A DNA stretch of 64,000 nt from Erinaceus europaeus (Eukaryota > Chordata > Mammalia > Eulipotyphla > Erinaceidae). The notes under the pieces were generated by a model, which searched no databases, was not told the DNA's origin, and saw only the letters and a list, made by a program, of their open reading frames with translations. Where the stretch lies: positions 94,520,470-94,584,469 of the forward strand of contig NC_080171.1 in NCBI RefSeq assembly GCF_950295315.1, given 5' to 3'. The position numbers were made by a program, and so were the translations under genes. This document shows positions 23,289 through 33,189 of the stretch, piece after piece. How positions within the stretch are numbered: the stretch's first letter is position 1; every line of letters starts with the position of its first letter.

Positions 23289-23526
23289 AAAAGTACTTTT
23301 CTAAAGGGTCTTTTGAAAGAGTCAAATTTAAAAAGATTCCTTTTACTAGCCCATATAAGTCTAAAACCAAAACTCTATCTGCACCGTAATGCCTCATTAT
23401 CATAATCTACAGTCCTAAAATTAGTACTTACTTAAAAAATATGCAGTCACAACTACTAGTAAATTTCAGAGATCTCTTCAAGGAATAAAGAGAAAAGACC
23501 AAAGTCCTTAAGCTGAGTTAAACATT

Positions 23527-23798
23527 CAAAGGACCAGGTGGTAGCGCGCAGTGGATTAAACTCACATGGCGCAAAGTGCAAGGACAGGCGTAAGGATCCT
23601 GGTTCAAGTCCCTGGCTCCCCACCTGTAGGTGGGTCACTTCACAAGTATTGAAGCAGGTATCCCTTCTCTGTCTTTCCCTCCTCTCTTGGTTCCTCTCTG
23701 TCCTATTCAACAACAATAACAAGGACAACAAGATAGAAAAATGGCCTCCAGAAGCAGTGGAATTCATAACGCAGTGATAACCCTGAAGGCAAATATAC
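23527..23798 (+). mobile_element. SINE type A, long form, diverged
   Basis: AAAGGACCAGGTGGTAGCGC head to GATAACCCTGAAGGC. It ends about 60 bp before the family-1 OR frame and has probably displaced its promoter-proximal sequence. Confidence 0.85.
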
Positions 23799-23835
23799 AT
23801 ATATATTCCAAAGTCTGTCTTCATTTAAGCAATAT

Positions 23836-23859
23836 TCTCCTCTAATTTCTCTGCCTTAG
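23836..23859 (+). promoter_or_regulatory. Candidate splice acceptor before family-1 OR
   Basis: A pyrimidine-rich run (ttctcctctaatttctctgcc) ends in TTAG at 23859 and abuts the first receptor codon. OR genes usually have one intron ending in the 5'UTR a few to tens of bases before ATG. Here the exon would begin exactly at the codon that should be ATG, so the upstream exon could supply the start. That is inference; no exon 1 was identified. Confidence 0.45.
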
Positions 23860-24789
23860 AAGGAAATTGGAAACCTAACAAGTTCTTCTGACTTCCTGAT
23901 CCTGGGCTTCACTGAACACCCAGAGCAGCAGCCTTTCCTGTTTGGGATCTTTCTGGGCATGTACCTGGTCACCATGTTTGGAAACCTACTCATAATCCTG
24001 GTCATCACCTCTGACACCCGTCTCCACACACCCATGTATTTCTTCCTGGTCAACCTGTCGTTCATTGATACTTGTTTCTCCTGCACCATTGTCCCCAAGG
24101 TATTAGTAAACCTCCAGACACGGCACCACACCATCTCCTACACTGGATGCCTCATGCAGATGTACTTCTTCATGGCACTGGCCCTCCTGGATGACTTCCT
24201 GCTGGCTGTGATGGCCTATGACCGCTATGTGGCCATCTGCCTTCCCCTCCACTACACCACAATCATGAGCCCCCAACTCTGTCTGCTACTAGTCACCACA
24301 TCCTGGCTCTGTGCCCACCTCCTGGCCTTCTCACTCACTCTCCTGATGTCCCAGTTCTCCTTCTGTGCCTCCCATTCCATCCCACACTTCTTCTGTGACC
24401 TTCTCCCACTCCTCAAACTCACCTGCTCAGACACCCATGTCTTTCAGGTCATGATGTTTGCTGAAGCAGCCCTCTCAGGTGTTGTTCCTCTCACCTGTGT
24501 TCTGATCTCTTATGGCCACATCATCTGCACCATCCTCAGGATCCCCTCTTCTGGAGGGAAGTACAAAGTGTTTTCTACCTGTGGATCTCACTTGACAGTG
24601 GTCACTCTCTTCTATGGAGCTGTCTTTCTGGTATATTTCCAACCCTCATCCTCCTATTCAGCAGACACTGGGATGGTGGCATCTGTGGTGTACACGATGG
24701 TCACCCCCATGTTGAACCCCTTTATCTACAGTCTGAGAAACAGAGACATGAAAGGGGCTTTGTGGAGACTCTTAGACTGGGGAAAATAA
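23860..24789 (+). CDS. Olfactory receptor, family 1 (class II), ATG missing
   Basis: Rhodopsin-like G-protein-coupled odorant receptor, expected in the cilia membrane of olfactory neurons and coupled to G-olf. An open frame of 309 codons runs from AAG at 23860 to TAA at 24789, a normal OR length. Counting AAG as 1, I see an N-glycosylation site NLT (5-7), the TM1 GN pair (41-42), TPMYFFL (57-63), the TM3 cysteine C97, [10 protein letters not shown] (118-127), an FFCD loop with paired cysteines, SYGHI in TM5, FSTCGSHL in TM6 and NPFIYSLRN in TM7. All are OR hallmarks, and the pattern fits family 1; I cannot fix the subfamily. There is no intact ATG at the expected start: the codon is AAG, directly after a TAG that also forms a good splice acceptor. 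The first in-frame ATG (23959) lies inside TM1. Either an upstream exon supplies the start, or a single T-to-A change makes this a start-loss pseudogene. The rest of the frame is undamaged. Confidence 0.85.
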   Translation, partial: KEIGNLTSSSDFLILGFTEHPEQQPFLFGIFLGMYLVTMFGNLLIILVITSDTRLHTPMYFFLVNLSFIDTCFSCTIVPKVLVNLQTRHHTISYTGCLMQMYFFMALALLDDFLLAVMAYDRYVAICLPLHYTTIMSPQLCLLLVTTSWLCAHLLAFSLTLLMSQFSFCASHSIPHFFCDLLPLLKLTCSDTHVFQVMMFAEAALSGVVPLTCVLISYGHIICTILRIPSSGGKYKVFSTCGSHLTVVTLFYGAVFLVYFQPSSSYSADTGMVASVVYTMVTPMLNPFIYSLRNRDMKGALWRLLDWGK

Positions 24790-25239
24790 TCTAACCCATA
24801 GAGGGTTGTCCCAGAGAAGACACTAAGCTTTTCTAAATACCTCCCTAGTTGAGAACTTGCTTACAATTTTGAATACTCAAATTCAAAGCAGGATGAATGC
24901 TCATCATTACAAGTTTGTTTAACAAAGAAGGAAGCCTGACTTGATAGTATGAAATTGAGATCAACTGACCAAGAATAGGCTTATTACCTGGAGAAGTTGC
25001 ATTATCTGTAATCCCCCCAGGGTATTAAAGCAAAAAACACACCAAAGTGTTAGGAGAATATTGCAAAAAGGGGAGAGACCAAACGTCAGTTAGTCAGAAC
25101 TAAAGTTAACTAACTTAAGGGGTTGGAGGTCATTTGAATACTAAAGTCTGGTGTTCTACCACTACACTATCTCCCCAGCCCCTACAGTTATGATTCTGAA
25201 AGTGATACTATGATCACTAGTATTGGAATAGCTCCCTTT
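24790..25239. other. 3' flank of the family-1 OR
   Basis: No gene. A short SINE remnant in reverse (TACACTATCTCCCCAGCCCC) lies at about 25100-25185. Confidence 0.4.
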
Positions 25240-25505
25240 TTATTTTTTTACATTTATTTATTTATTCCTTTTTGTTGCCCTTGTTGTTTTATTGTTGTAG
25301 TTATTATTGTCATCATTGTTGGATAGGACAGAAAGAAATAGAGAGAGGAGGGGAAGACAGAGATGGGGAGAGAAAGATAGACACCTGCAGACCTGCTTCA
25401 CAGCCTGTGAAGTGACTCCCCTGCAGGTGGGGAGCCAGGGGCTCAAACCGGGATCCTTATGCCAGCCACGTGCATTTAACCCGCTGTACTACTGCCCGAC
25501 TCCCT
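25240..25505 (-). mobile_element. SINE type A
   Basis: TTTATTTATTCCTTTTTGTTGCC to the reverse head ACTGCCCGACTCCC. Confidence 0.9.
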
Positions 25506-25628
25506 TTTTTTACATTTTTTTCCTTATTGGGGGATTAATGTCTTATAGTTGACAGTAAGTACAATAGTTTGTACATGCATAACATTTCTCAGTTTTCCAC
25601 ATAACAATACAACCCCCACTAGGTTGGA
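25506..25628 (-). mobile_element. LINE-1 3' end, ATTGGGGGATTAAT type
   Basis: TTTTTTCCTTATTGGGGGATT ... CATAACAATACAACCCCCAC. Confidence 0.75.
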
Positions 25629-25711
25629 GTAGCTCCTTGATTCTTTACTTTTAAACTCTAGTTTATTTTGTCTGTCCCTCCTGCTAAACAATATAAGATA
25701 GTAAGAACGTA

Positions 25712-25888
25712 AAATAGGACAGAGGATACAGCATAATCATTATGCAAAAAGAGTTTCATGCCTAAAGCTCTGAGTTTCCAAATTCAGTCCCCTGCACCAC
25801 CATTAGCCTGAGCTGAGCAGTGTTCTGGTATATATCCATCTTTCTCTCTGTATCTCTCTCACTAAATAAAGCAAATAAAATATTTTCT
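25712..25888 (+). mobile_element. SINE type C
   Basis: GGATACAGCATAATCATTATGC head, AATTCAGTCCCCTGCACCACC and CCTGAGCTGAGCAGTGTTCTG, then (TCTC) and A-rich tail. Confidence 0.8.
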
Positions 25889-26150
25889 TTTTTTTTCTTT
25901 TTTTTTTATTTATTCCCTTTTGTTTTTTATTGTTGTAGTTATTATTGTTGTTGGATAGGACAGAGAGAAATGGAGAGAGGAGGGGAAGACAGAGAGGAGG
26001 AGAGAAAGACAGACACCTGCAGACCTGCTTCACTGCCTGTGAAGCGACTGCCCTGCAGGTGGAGAGCTGGGGTTGGAACCGGGATCCTTATGCCGGTCCT
26101 TGTGCTTTGCGCCACCTGCGCTTAACCCGCTGCGCTACAGCCCGACTACC
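25889..26150 (-). mobile_element. SINE type A
   Basis: Reverse copy inserted in the tail of the type C SINE; the repeat AATAAAATATTTTC on both sides is the TSD. Confidence 0.9.
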
Positions 26151-26235
26151 CAAATAAAATATTTTCAAAGAATGTAAAATAATAAAGAACTGGTAAGAAA
26201 AGAAATGACTCACTCTCCTTTCTTTTAGCATTTTT

Positions 26236-26500
26236 TAGATATTTATTTATTTCCTTTTTGTTGCCCTTGTTGTAGTTACTATTGTTGTTATTAATGTCAT
26301 TGTTGTTGGATAGGACAGAGAGAAATGGAGATAGGAGAGGAAGTCAGAGAGGGGGAGAGAAAGATAGACACCTGCGGACCTGCTTCACCGCCTGTCAAAC
26401 GACTCCCCTGCAGGTGGGGAGCCAGGGGTTTGAACCGGGATCCTTGACGCCATCCTTGCTCCACGTGCGCTTAACCCACTGCGCTACTGCCAGACTCCCT
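26236..26500 (-). mobile_element. SINE type A
   Basis: Reverse copy, TATTTATTTCCTTTTTGTTGCC to CTACTGCCAGACTCCC. Confidence 0.9.
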
Positions 26501-26567
26501 ATCTCCTTCCTTTTAAAGATATTTTCTGCAAATATTTTATATCATTAACTGTTAAAAAATAATTGTC

Positions 26568-26830
26568 TTGTGTTAAGCGCAGGTGGCGCAAAACACAAGG
26601 ACCGGCATAAGGATCCCGGTTCGAACCCCGGCTCCCCACCTGCAGGGGAGTCGCTTCACAGGCAGTGAAGCAGGTCTGCAGGTGTCTATCTTTCTCTCCT
26701 CCTCTCTGTCTTCCCCTCCTCTCTCCATTTCTCTCTGTCCTATCCAACAACAACAACAACAATAATAACTACAACAATAAAACAACAAGGGCAACAAAAG
26801 GAAATAAATAAAATTAAATTTAAAAAAAAA
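26568..26830 (+). mobile_element. SINE type A, 5' truncated
   Basis: Begins inside the tRNA-like head (GTTAAGCGCAGGTGGCGC). TSD AATAATTGTCTTGT lies on both sides (26559 and 26841). Confidence 0.9.
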
Positions 26831-26879
26831 GAATACTTAAAATAATTGTCTTGTTTTTACCATTATGAGAAAAACATTT

Positions 26880-27298
26880 TTTTCTTTTTTAATTTTATTA
26901 GTTATTTAATAATAATCAAGATTGTGGAATTAGAAGGATACAAATCCGTAAAATTCCCACCACCAGAGTTCTATATCCCATCCCCTCTACTGGAAGTTTC
27001 CCTAATCTTTATCCCTCTGGGAGTATGGACCAAAGATCTTTATGGGGTGCAGAAGGTGAGAGGTCTAGTTTCTATAATTGCTTCTCAGCTGGACATGGAC
27101 ATTGACAGGTCAGTCCATATTCCCAGCCTGTTTCTATATTGCCCAAGTCGGGCAGGGCTTTGAGGAGGTGGGGTTCCAGGACACATTGGTGAGGTCCTCT
27201 GCCCAGGGAAGTCAAGTTGGTATCATGGTAGCATCTGCAACTTGGTGGCTGAAAGCATTAAGATATAAAGCAGAAAAAAAACTGTTAAATAATCAAGA
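26880..27298 (-). mobile_element. LINE-1 3'UTR (inverted element, 3' part)
   Basis: T-run then the 3'UTR block in reverse, to CAGAAAAAAAACTG. Continues past the LTR as 27815-27825. Confidence 0.75.
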
Positions 27299-27378
27299 AC
27301 TGGGAATTGTGTGGAGTTGTACCCCTCCTATCCTATGGTTTTGTTAATAACTCCTTTCTTAAATAAATTTTAAAAAAA
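27299..27378 (+). mobile_element. Very short LINE-1 insertion
   Basis: TGGGAATTGTGTGGAGTTGT... to TTCTTAAATAAATTTTAAAA: only about 80 bp of 3' end. Flanked by (A/T)ATCAAGAAC, an imperfect TSD. Confidence 0.7.
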
Positions 27379-27389
27379 TTATCAAGAAC

Positions 27390-27808
27390 TGTTGTTTTCA
27401 CCGGGCTGGCTTCACGGGTGGGTAACAGACAACCAGGGACTCATGGCAGAGCTGTACGCAGTATCTCTTAATTCATGCAGGACACAGCACAATCTATACC
27501 AAGCTAAGCTAAACTAAACTAAAAACTACAATTTTGTCCTTATAAATATACTAGCCCAGTAGGGTGGGAACAGGATGCTACACAGAGAGGGTGGAGAGAA
27601 AAGTGACTGGTGAAAATCAGGGTATGACAAGGAGAGGGGGTGGAGCAGGTGAGAATTCTACCACTAAACCACCAATGCCCTGGAGGGAGGGTGGTGCTTG
27701 TTAACAGAGGTTATGTAAATAGAATGAAGTGGTTATGTAAATAGAATAGTGTTAAGCAGGGGGGATTAAACTAATGAAACAAAAGGGGTTTTTAGAAGCA
27801 TACCAACA
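27390..27808 (-). mobile_element. Solo LTR
   Basis: Minus-strand sense TGTTGGTATGC to GAAAACAACA, 419 bp. Perfect 6-bp TSD AAGAAC at 27384-27389 and 27809-27814. U3 carries GGTTATGTAAATAGAAT twice. Same family as 29958-30355. Confidence 0.85.
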
Positions 27809-27825
27809 AAGAACCTAAAGATAAG

Positions 27826-28138
27826 ACAGGGATGCAGAGGTTATACAGGCTCCTGTGCTAAATATGAGTAGACATGAGCCCTAGGTCAGATCAATAGGGT
27901 CTACAGTTAATGATATTTATATAATTTTCCATATTCGGGAGCTACTCTCTATCCTGATCCAGCTTTCTAGTCCTATTCCAGATGCTGACACTATCTTCCC
28001 AGACAATACTTTTAGCCCACCGGTATGTTATCTGTGGAGATAAGGCAAAAATTAGTAAAGTCATGGGCCCCTTAGAATATACCTAAAAAATATATATATA
28101 TTTCCTAGCTTATTCCAACATGAAGACCCCAAATACCT
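27826..28138 (+). mobile_element. LINE-1 3'UTR, inverted 5' part
   Basis: GACAGGGATGCAGAGGTTATAC to CAACATGAAGACCCC is the segment that should precede 27298-27825 in the element, but it lies in the opposite orientation. This fits a LINE-1 5' inversion. Confidence 0.65.
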
Positions 28139-28255
28139 TTTTTTTTTTTTGTCTTTACCAGAGTACTGCTCAGCTCTGGCTTATGGTGGTGCTGGGGATT
28201 GAACCTAGAACCTCTGGTGCCTCAGGCATAAAAATATTTATTTTGCATAAAGCTG
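28139..28255 (-). mobile_element. SINE type C
   Basis: Reverse: ACCAGAGTACTGCTCAGCTCT ... GGGGATTGAACCTAG ... TGCCTCAGGCAT. Confidence 0.75.
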
Positions 28256-28283
28256 AATAAGGGCAAGAGACTGGCATACTTTA

Positions 28284-29462
28284 TTTTTTTATTTATTTTT
28301 TTTTATTTAAGAAAGTATTAATTAACAAAACCAGAGGGTAGGAGGGGTACAATTCCACACAATTCCCACCCCCCCCCATCTCCATATCCCACCCACTCCC
28401 CTGATACCTTTCCCATTCTCTATCCCTCTGGGAGCATGGACCCAGGGTCATTGTGGGTTGCAGAAGGTAGAAGGTCTGGCTTCTGTAATTGCTTCCCCAC
28501 TGAACATGGGCATCGACTGGTCGGTCCATACTCCCAGTCTGCCTCTCTCTTTCCCTAGTAGGGTGGGTCTCTGGGGAAGCTGAGCTCCAGGACACATTGG
28601 TGGGGTCTTCAGTCTAGGGAAGCCTGGCCGGCATGCTGATGACATCTGGAACCTGGTGACTGAAAAGAGAGTTAACGTACGAAGCCAAACAAATTGTTGA
28701 GCAATCATGGACCCAAAGCTTGGAATAGTGGAGAGGAAGTGTTAGGGGGGTACTCACTGCAAACTCTAGTGTACTTCTGCTTTCAGGTATATATTTTGCA
28801 GTAGTTTACGGATACGTGTGAACACATGCTCTCTCTCACAGAAACTGGTGTATATCTAGGTTTTGGGACTTTGTTAGAAAGTGAACTACCTGAGATGGAA
28901 TTAAAGTATACTATGAAAGGAAAGGTCATTCCACACATGAAGTCTCTGGACACAGTCTGAAGTGAAGCATGTTGAGGTGGCAATCGTTGTGTTGTTTAGG
29001 TTGTGATCAGCAGATGCAACATTATTTGATATGGATTGGGAGAGGCATATGGGAAAGTGGGCCCTATCCAAGGGTTCCAGGACTGGGGGAAGTAGAGGCT
29101 CTATAGTGGAGATGTGAGGTTCTTGCTGTCTTAGTGTTCAAAAAGACAATGGATAGTTAATGTTATCATCACATTATTTGGTAATTGGGTTAACTTTGAA
29201 AAGTCCTTTTGTTAGGGTTTGCTGTACAGTACCCAGTATCTTGTATATAGCTGTGCTATTGGTTGCTTCTGATCTACTTGGTCTAGGTTTTTGAGAGAGT
29301 CTGCATATCAATTACACAGCCTATATATTGAAAAGATTCAGTTTGTGTTTTGAAAAACTTCAAGTCACAGTCTTTTGATGGTGGGAATGGTGTTTATGTA
29401 CACTCCTAGTAAAATGTAGTCATATAAATCACTAGTTAATTAATATGGGAGGGGGAAAATTA
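28284..29462 (-). mobile_element. LINE-1, 3'UTR only
   Basis: T-run then 1.18 kb of 3'UTR in reverse, ending at CAGTCTTTTGATGGTGGGAA... TAATATGGGAGGGG. Perfect 14-bp TSD ACTGGCATACTTTA at 28270-28283 and 29463-29476. Shows that this 3'UTR subfamily is at least 1.1 kb long. Confidence 0.9.
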
Positions 29463-29479
29463 ACTGGCATACTTTAACA

Positions 29480-29800
29480 ATGACTCTTTAGTCCCTATCA
29501 GGCCACCACATCAGCTGGGGCCCTACTCAAGGAGTCCTGAGATCCCCAAACAGACATGATGGGCCTAGACCTCAAATAAATCCCTCTCTCCATTGTTACT
29601 GGTCATCTCTATCAGGAACAGCAAAACAGGCCCTTTTGTGGGCCCTTAACCCACTGCACTACCTCCCAGCCCTATTACTTTTCGTTTGTTTGTTTGTTTG
29701 TTTATGTCCAGTGAAGGAAGTGAAAGGAAACTACCAGATGATTTCACAAATATGTGGAATAAAAAGAACGGAAGCACATGCACTTAAAAAAAAAAAGTAA
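29480..29800 (+). mobile_element. LINE-1 3'UTR and 3'-end fragments
   Basis: 29480-29646 matches 15370-15540 in + orientation. A SINE head remnant (TTAACCCACTGCACTACC) and (GTTT)n follow, then an ORF2-end piece CCAGATGATTTCACAAATATG. Confidence 0.6.
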
Positions 29801-29802
29801 TG

Positions 29803-29957
29803 AGGCTGGGTGGCAGCTCAGTGAGTTAAGAGCACAAGGACCAGATTAAGGACCCGGTTAGAGGTGCTGGCTCCCCACCTGCAGGGAGTTCACTTCAGAG
29901 GCAGTAAAGGAGGTCTGCAGATGTCTATCTTTCTCTCTTCATCTCTGTCTTCCCCTC
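29803..29957 (+). mobile_element. SINE type A, 5' half
   Basis: gaggctgggtggcagctcag head to CTGTCTTCCCCTC, where an LTR interrupts it. Resumes at 30356. Confidence 0.85.
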
Positions 29958-30355
29958 TGTCGGGCTGAGCTTCACTGACGGGAGACAGATGACCAGGGAC
30001 CCATGGCTGAGCTGTACGCAGTATCTCTTTATTCACGCAGGACACAGCACAATCTAAGCCGAGCTAAACTAAAACTAAAAACTAAACTAACAATGCTGTC
30101 TTTATATATACTTGCCAAGTAGGGTGTAAACAGGATGTGATGTAGAGAGGGTGGAGAGAAAAGTGACTGGTGAAAATCAGGGTGTGACAAGGAGAGGGGG
30201 CAGAGCAAAAACACATCATGAACCAGTGGGGATTAAACCAATGCCCTGCAGTGGTTATGTAAATAGAATACAGTGGTTATGTAAATAGAATGCAGTGTTA
30301 AGCAGGGGGGAGTAAACCAAATGAAACAGAAGGGGTTTTTAGAAGCATACCAACA
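29958..30355 (-). mobile_element. Solo LTR inside a SINE
   Basis: Sense TGTTGGTATGC to AGCCCGACA, 398 bp. 5-bp TSD CCCTC at 29953-29957 and 30356-30360. Removing the LTR and one TSD restores the SINE text CTTCCCCTCCTCTCTC. A GTTATGTAAATAGAAT duplication lies in U3; AATAAAGAG is on the minus strand. Confidence 0.9.
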
Positions 30356-30522
30356 CCCTCCTCTCTCGATTTCTCTCTGTCCTATCCAACAACGACAGCA
30401 ATAACAACAATAATAGTAATGACAACAACGATGGGCAACAAAGGGGGAAAAATAGCCTCCAGGAGCAGTGGATTCATAGTGCAGGCAACCAACCTCAGTG
30501 ATAATCCTGGAGGCAAAAAAAA
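30356..30522 (+). mobile_element. SINE type A, 3' half
   Basis: CCCTCCTCTCTCGATTTCTC to TAATCCTGGAGGC and poly-A. Confidence 0.85.
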
Positions 30523-30529
30523 AGTAACA

Positions 30530-30720
30530 AACCTCTCTCTAAGACCTTAAAAGAACTATGATGATTATCCTGGGGAGAGGGTGGTTAGGGGCACAGTACT
30601 TGGGTGATGAAAGCGGTGAGAAACTATACACTATACACTTATAAACTTATAGTTTCATAAATCACTTAATAAAAAAATTAAGTAATAATAAAGAAAACAG
30701 AAAAATACAAAAAAATAATA
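30530..30720 (+). mobile_element. LINE-1 3' end
   Basis: GACCTTAAAAGAACTATGATG ... CACTTATAAACTTATAGTTTC ... AATAAAAAAATT. Confidence 0.5.
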
Positions 30721-30789
30721 AGTACAAAGGGAGACCACTAAATTACTAGGAAGTCCTTGTCTAGAATTACCTCATGTAGAATAACATCA

Positions 30790-31015
30790 TAGTGTTTTTT
30801 TATCTTTTCTTATTATCTTTATTTATTGGGTAGAGACAGCCAAAAATCAAGAGGAAAGGGGGTGATAGAGAAGGAGAGAGACAGAGAGACACCTGCAGCA
30901 CTGCTTCACCACTTGTGAAGCTTTCCCCCTGCAGGTGGGGACTGGGGCTCCAACTCAGGTCCTTGCACATTGTAACTTATGTGCTCAACTAAGTTTGCCA
31001 CCACCAAGCACCCCT
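30790..31015 (-). mobile_element. SINE type B
   Basis: TTATTGGGTAGAGACAGCC, CCTGCAGGTGGGGACTGGGG, reverse head GCCACCACCAAGCACCCC. Confidence 0.85.
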
Positions 31016-31300
31016 CATAGTGTTTCTAATAAGGAAGTTTGGGATTGGGCTACAGAAGAAATTGCTTGTGAATAATCAGCTAGTTCCCCCAGTCTTCAGG
31101 AGATAAGTGCCTCTAGGCATTTCTAGACATTAGCATTTCTATCCATTAGCATTGCTATCAATGGGCTAAGACTGGCACAAAGCACAATAGAGATGCTTTC
31201 ATTACTCTGAACAAATAGACACACAAATCACCTAGATTAGACCCTAAATTATAATACAGACAAAACACAAATGGACCACAAAGTAAGGCAGTTAGATAGA
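31016..31300. other. Intergenic, nothing recognised
   Basis: No gene or clear repeat in about 300 bp. Confidence 0.4.
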
Positions 31301-31420
31301 ACATGTTGGGCAGGGGAAATACCGCAACAATAGCAGAGAAGACTTCCAACGAAAAAGTTCCATGTTTGATCCCCTGTACCACCAATAGTCAGAACCTAGT
31401 GGGGCTTAGGTAAAAAAATA
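31301..31420 (+). mobile_element. SINE type C-like remnant
   Basis: GTTGGGCAGGGGAAATACCGC ... GTTTGATCCCCTGTACCACC ... then A-rich tail. Confidence 0.55.
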
Positions 31421-31444
31421 AAAAATAAAACTTCTAAAATTTAA

Positions 31445-31940
31445 AAATGATTGTCTTGCTTTATATCTTACCACCATTCAGCCACTGAGTTGCAGATGTT
31501 ATGATTCCATCCTGATTCTCCTGGGCTGACAAACTCACCATTGTGTCCTGGAACCTCAATTCGCCAGGGCTCTCCTCCACTTGGGAAAGAAAAACGGGCT
31601 GGGAGTATGTATGGATCAAGCTGCAAATGACCATGTCAATCAGAGACAGAAGAGGAAAAGGGAGGGACATTTAGATGTAGTAATAGGTGTCTGTGTGGCT
31701 TGGAAAGAAAGAGAAGATGGGCCCATAGGAGGAAAAAAATGGGCAAATATATGCAAATATAGACAAAATTATAGGAATAATAGTTAACCCATATTTACAA
31801 CCTTAGGAGAACTGATGCAGCTTACAATGGAGGGGATGGACTTACAGAACTCTGGTGGTGAGAACGGTGCAGAGTTACCTTGTAATTTTGTAAATCAATA
31901 ATAAACTACTTATAAATTTTTTTAAATAAAAAACAAATAA
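31445..31940 (+). mobile_element. LINE-1 3'UTR
   Basis: TTGCTTTATATCTTACCACC ... TTGTAATTTTGTAAATCAATAA. Confidence 0.75.
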
Positions 31941-31964
31941 ATAAATCTTGAAATGAACTACATC

Positions 31965-32268
31965 TGGGGGCTGAGCAGTAGCACACCAGGTTAAGTGCAC
32001 ATAGTAGGAAATGCAAAAGGACAGTGCAAGGATCCAGGTTTGAGCCTCCAGCTCCCCACCTGTGGGGGTGGGGGAGGTCGCTTCACAAGTGGTGAAACAG
32101 GTCTGCAGGTGTCTTTCTTTCCCTCTCTCTGTCTTCCCCTACTTTCTTGATACCTCTCTGTCCTATCCAACAACAATAACAATAACAACAACAACAATGA
32201 AAAAAAGATGGCCACCAGGGGCAGTGGATTCATGGTGCAGGCACCAAGCCCCAGTGATAAACCTGGAA
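31965..32268 (+). mobile_element. SINE type A, long form
   Basis: gggggctgagcagtagcaca head, expanded GTGGGGGTGGGGGAGG, tail GATAAACCTGGAAG. Confidence 0.85.
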
Positions 32269-32269
32269 G

Positions 32270-32440
32270 AAAAAAAATTAATGAAACCCATCAAACTGAA
32301 AAGTTTATGCACTGAAAAGGGAATAGCCACCATAACAAAGTGACCCACACACAGAGAGAGAGTGGGAGAAAATCTTTATGTGTACATGGGACAGAGAACT
32401 GATAACCAAAATACACAATGAGCTCACCAAAATCAACAAT
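32270..32440 (+). mobile_element. LINE-1 ORF2 fragment
   Basis: CATCAAACTGAAAAGTTTATG ... AGCTCACCAAAATCAACAATC encodes an IKLKSLCTEKG-type ORF2 segment. Confidence 0.65.
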
Positions 32441-32639
32441 CTAGTTTTCTAGTCCTATTCTTAACTCTGACATCATCTTCCCAGACAATATTTTTAGTCT
32501 GTGTGTTAGCTATCAGGCTCAATTTAAAAAAAAAAATCACTAAAGTCATGGGCCCAGAGGAACACATGTAAAATAGACTTCTTATCTTTTTTCCACCCTA
32601 AGACCCCTAGTTTCATCTGCTCTATTCCTACTTTTTGGA

Positions 32640-32885
32640 TCCTGTTTATTTTTATTTATTTGTTTGTTTGTTTGTTTGTTATTGGATAGAAACAGAAAGA
32701 AATTGAGAGAGAAGGGGAAGATAGAGAGAGGAAGAAAGACAGAGAGATACCTGCAGACCTGCCTCACCGCCTGTGAAGCGACTCCCCTGCAGGTGGGGAG
32801 CCAGGGGCTCGAACCAGGATCCTAACTGGTCCTTGCACTTTGCGCCACGTGTGCTTAGCCCACTGCTACCACCGGACTCCCCTGG
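32640..32885 (-). mobile_element. SINE type A/B-like
   Basis: TTGTTATTGGATAGAAACAG, CTGCAGGTGGGGAGCCAGGG, reverse head CTACCACCGGACTCCCC. Confidence 0.8.
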
Positions 32886-33189
32886 TTCCTGTTTACTAAA
32901 CATTTTGTCCTCCTTTATATTCTAGGGCCTTTCAGCCATCAATATGCAGATGCTATCATGACACCATCCTAGCTTCCATGGACAGATGACCTCACCAAGG
33001 TGTTCCAGAACCTCATCTCTCCAGAGCCCTATCCCAGCAGGGAGAGATACAAACAGGCTGGTGGTATGAATCAACACCCCCCCCCCAAAACACATGTCCA
33101 GTAGAGAAGCAATTACAGAAGCCAGAATTCCCACCTTCTTTTTTTTTTTTTCCCCTCCAGGGCAATTACAGAAGCCAGAATTCCCACCT

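Noticed and set aside
22987..23304. Open frames of 60-160 codons full of RTERNGERRGRQR or PTCRGVASQAVKQ-like text, repeated throughout the window
   Set aside because: They are translations of the type A SINE in its various frames. The same peptide recurs wherever that SINE occurs, on either strand, so it is not a protein family.
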